From: Planctomycetia bacterium | GTDB lineage: Bacteria > Planctomycetota > UBA1135 > GCA-002686595 | Assembly (NCBI GenBank): GCA_005778045.1 | Contig: SXKQ01000008.1 | Span: 1 to 5,503 of the forward strand | Direction: 5' to 3' | DNA: 5,503 nucleotides | Shown: positions 3,890 to 5,503 of the stretch, in pieces | Layout of the letters: each line of letters starts with the position of its first letter | Numbering within the stretch: the stretch's first letter is position 1 | Notes under the pieces: generated by a model | What the model saw: only the letters and a program-made list of their open reading frames with translations | Database searches by the model: none | What the model was told of the DNA's origin: nothing | Position numbers and translations under genes: made by a program

Positions 3890-5503
3890 GTGAACGACCG
3901 CTCCAAGCCCAAGACCTGGGAAGAGATCCCTTTCGGCGCCCTCGACCTCCCGCCGGACGTCGAGCCGCCCAAGCTCGCTCCGGCCACGGTGCAGCCCCCG
4001 GTGCCCGCTCCGGCCAAGGCACCGCCGCCGGCTGCGCCAGCCGCGCGCCCCATGGCCGCGCCGCAACCGCGCCGGGAGGAACGTGGAGCGGTGGCCGCTC
4101 CCGAGCCGGGTCGGCCGCAGTCCGAGCGCGGTGAAGAGGACGGTCCCGGCGGGCGTCGTCGCCGTCGCGGTCGTCGCGGGGGCCGTCGCGAGAGTGAGCC
4201 GGAGTTCGAGGAGAGGGCCGGGCGCCCCGAAGGCGAGGCGCAGGAGCCGGAGAGCTCGCACACCGGCCAGCAGGGCTTCGACTTCGAGCCGCGCGGCGAC
4301 GACGCCGGCGTGCATGGACACGAACACGGCGACGAGGGCCCCGACGACGGCTCCTTCGCGGAAGGCCAGCCGGGCTTCGAAGGTTCGGGCGGTCCCGATG
4401 CTGGCGAGTGGCACGATGGCCGTCGTCGCCGCCGCCGCCGCGGTCGACGCGGGCGTGGAGGCCAGGGATTCGAGGGCGGTCCGCGCTTCGACGAGCATGG
4501 ACAGCCGCTTCCGCCGCAGGCCGAGGGCGCCGATCCGGCGCTGGCGCCGCGAGAGCCGCAGCACGGTGGGCGCTCGGGTGCTCACTTCGGCGGACATCCG
4601 GGCGGGCCGCAGGGCCAGCATGGGCAGCGTCCGCGCGAGGAGCGTGCTCCCACTCAGCAGCTCACCGGCATGCTCGTGCTCGAGAATAGCGGGCACGGCG
4701 TACTGCGCCGCATCGAGGCCCAGTACCTGCCGAGCAAGGAGGACATCTGGGTGCCCCCGCATCTCGTGCAGCGCTTCAAGCTGCGCGAAGGCTCGCTCGT
4801 AACTGGCAACTGCGGACGCGGCCAGCAGCACAAGTACGCGCTGCTCTCGGTTGAGCAGGTCGAGGGCAAGGACCCGCGGCAGACGCTCGACGTACCGCAG
4901 TTCAAGAAGCTCACCAGCATCGACCCTGACTTCCACTACGCGGCGGGGGATGTGCAGGGCGACGTCTCGATGCGCGTGCTCGACATGATCTGCCCCGTGG
5001 GCCGCGGCTCGCGCGGTCTGATCGTCGCGCCGCCGCGCTCCGGCAAGACGATCCTGATGCGCAAGTTCGCCAACGCGATCACCGAGGGCTACCCCGACGT
5101 GCACCTGATGGTGCTGCTGATCGACGAGCGGCCCGAGGAAGCCACCGAGTGGCAGCGCAGCACCAAGGGCCAGGTGTTCGTCAGCACCAACGACGAGGAC
5201 ACGAAGAATCACGTCGAGATCGCGGAAGTCGTGTTCAAGCGCTGCCAGCGGCTGGTCGAGCTCGGGCAGGACGTCGTGCTGCTGCTCGACTCGATCACGC
5301 GCCTCTCGCGCGCCTACAACAACCACGCCGGCACGAGCGGCAAGACCATGTCGGGCGGCCTCGACTCGCGCGCCATGGAGCGTCCGCGCTCGTTCTTCGG
5401 AATGGCGCGCAACACGGAGACCGCGGGCTCGCTGACGATCCTCGGCACGACGCTGGTCGACACGGGCTCGCGCCTTGACCAGATGGTGTTCGAGGAGTTC
5501 AAG
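3890..5503 (+). CDS. rho: Transcription termination factor Rho, 5' part (runs off the right edge)
   Basis: Rho is the hexameric RNA-dependent ATPase/helicase that releases transcripts from RNA polymerase; 538 codons are present. GTG at 3890 is chosen because the frame is closed at 3737, the only other upstream start-like codon is a TTG at 3854 in non-coding-looking sequence, and coding-like composition starts here. Residues 1-254 are low complexity: a Pro/Ala-rich part (21-60), an Arg/Gly cluster (87-100), an acidic Gly-rich part (101-177), a second Arg/Gly cluster (178-191, seven Arg in a row) and a Gly/His/Gln-rich part. No typical Rho N-terminal helix bundle is visible. The OB-fold RNA-binding domain follows (about 257-320; GHGVLRR, EDIWVPPHLVQRF), then the ATPase: GRGSRGLIVAPPRSGKT with P-loop K386, IDERPEE with catalytic-Glu equivalent E413, LLLDSITRLSRAYN with Walker B D467, and Q-loop GTSGKTMSGG with K485. 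The window stops at EEFK, around E. coli residue 326, so roughly 90 C-terminal residues (rest of R-loop and C-terminus) are missing. The gene is preceded by a long non-coding leader. Confidence 0.97.
   Translation, partial: MNDRSKPKTWEEIPFGALDLPPDVEPPKLAPATVQPPVPAPAKAPPPAAPAARPMAAPQPRREERGAVAAPEPGRPQSERGEEDGPGGRRRRRGRRGGRRESEPEFEERAGRPEGEAQEPESSHTGQQGFDFEPRGDDAGVHGHEHGDEGPDDGSFAEGQPGFEGSGGPDAGEWHDGRRRRRRRGRRGRGGQGFEGGPRFDEHGQPLPPQAEGADPALAPREPQHGGRSGAHFGGHPGGPQGQHGQRPREERAPTQQLTGMLVLENSGHGVLRRIEAQYLPSKEDIWVPPHLVQRFKLREGSLVTGNCGRGQQHKYALLSVEQVEGKDPRQTLDVPQFKKLTSIDPDFHYAAGDVQGDVSMRVLDMICPVGRGSRGLIVAPPRSGKTILMRKFANAITEGYPDVHLMVLLIDERPEEATEWQRSTKGQVFVSTNDEDTKNHVEIAEVVFKRCQRLVELGQDVVLLLDSITRLSRAYNNHAGTSGKTMSGGLDSRAMERPRSFFGMARNTETAGSLTILGTTLVDTGSRLDQMVFEEFK
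4421..4441 (+). repeat. rho: CGY trinucleotide run encoding seven consecutive arginines in Rho
   Basis: Seven in-frame CGT/CGC codons in a row (two CGT, then five CGC) encode Arg178-184. A similar run of five Arg codons sits at 4154-4168 (Arg89-93). Such triplet runs can expand or contract by slippage without breaking the frame, which would change the charge of the disordered extension. The run is directly visible; instability is an inference from general knowledge of triplet repeats. Confidence 0.6.

Noticed and set aside
3478..4134. A 218-codon plus-strand frame starting in the rho leader
   Set aside because: It overlaps the rho N-terminus in another frame, has only a TTG start without a ribosome site, and is Arg/Pro/Ala-rich with mixed third positions and no recognisable motif.
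3653..5326. A 557-codon open frame on the minus strand antisense to rho
   Set aside because: It overlaps an unmistakable Rho with all ATPase motifs; the antisense frame exists because stop codons are rare at this GC content.
1..5503. CRISPR array, toxin-antitoxin pair, phage or defence genes
   Set aside because: No regularly spaced long repeats beyond the three 16-bp copies, and no protein with such motifs in any plausible frame.

Overview
The window is very GC-rich bacterial DNA with strong G/C at codon third positions. Its layout is: the 3' end of a proline tRNA (+), a small membrane-protein gene (-), a long exported-protein gene (+), a gene-free stretch of about 0.7 kb, and the first five-sixths or so of the Rho termination factor gene (+), which is cut by the right edge. 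High GC, weak or absent Shine-Dalgarno sequences, a large alpha-helical exported protein with an unusual thioredoxin-like front end, and a Rho with a long disordered N-terminus would all fit a high-GC planctomycete. That placement is an impression from gene content, not a demonstrated assignment; other high-GC phyla are possible.

Region by region: (1) 1-39, T-arm and acceptor end of tRNA-Pro with an encoded CCA. (2) 40-151, a convergent spacer with a GC hairpin and three 16-bp tandem repeats centred on CCCGGG. (3) 152-568 (-), a DUF454/YbaN-family inner-membrane protein. (4) 569-686, a divergent intergenic region with a hairpin close to the start of the next gene. (5) 687-3188 (+), an 833-residue secreted or periplasmic protein of unknown function, with a thioredoxin-like domain lacking CXXC followed by TPR-like helical repeats. 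(6) 3189-3889, no convincing gene but several short perfect or near-perfect hairpins; the last sits just before the rho start. (7) 3890-5503 (+), rho, with a 254-residue low-complexity, RG-rich extension in place of the usual N-terminal helix bundle, then the RNA-binding OB fold and the ATPase core up to the R-loop region.

The genes do not form an obvious pathway. Each looks like a separate transcription unit: the tRNA and ybaN-like gene converge, the ybaN-like gene and the 833-residue gene diverge, and rho is separated from its upstream neighbour by a long, hairpin-containing leader. I see no mobile element, CRISPR array, phage gene or defence system. The points most worth following are the Rho N-terminal architecture, its leader region, and the unclassified exported protein.
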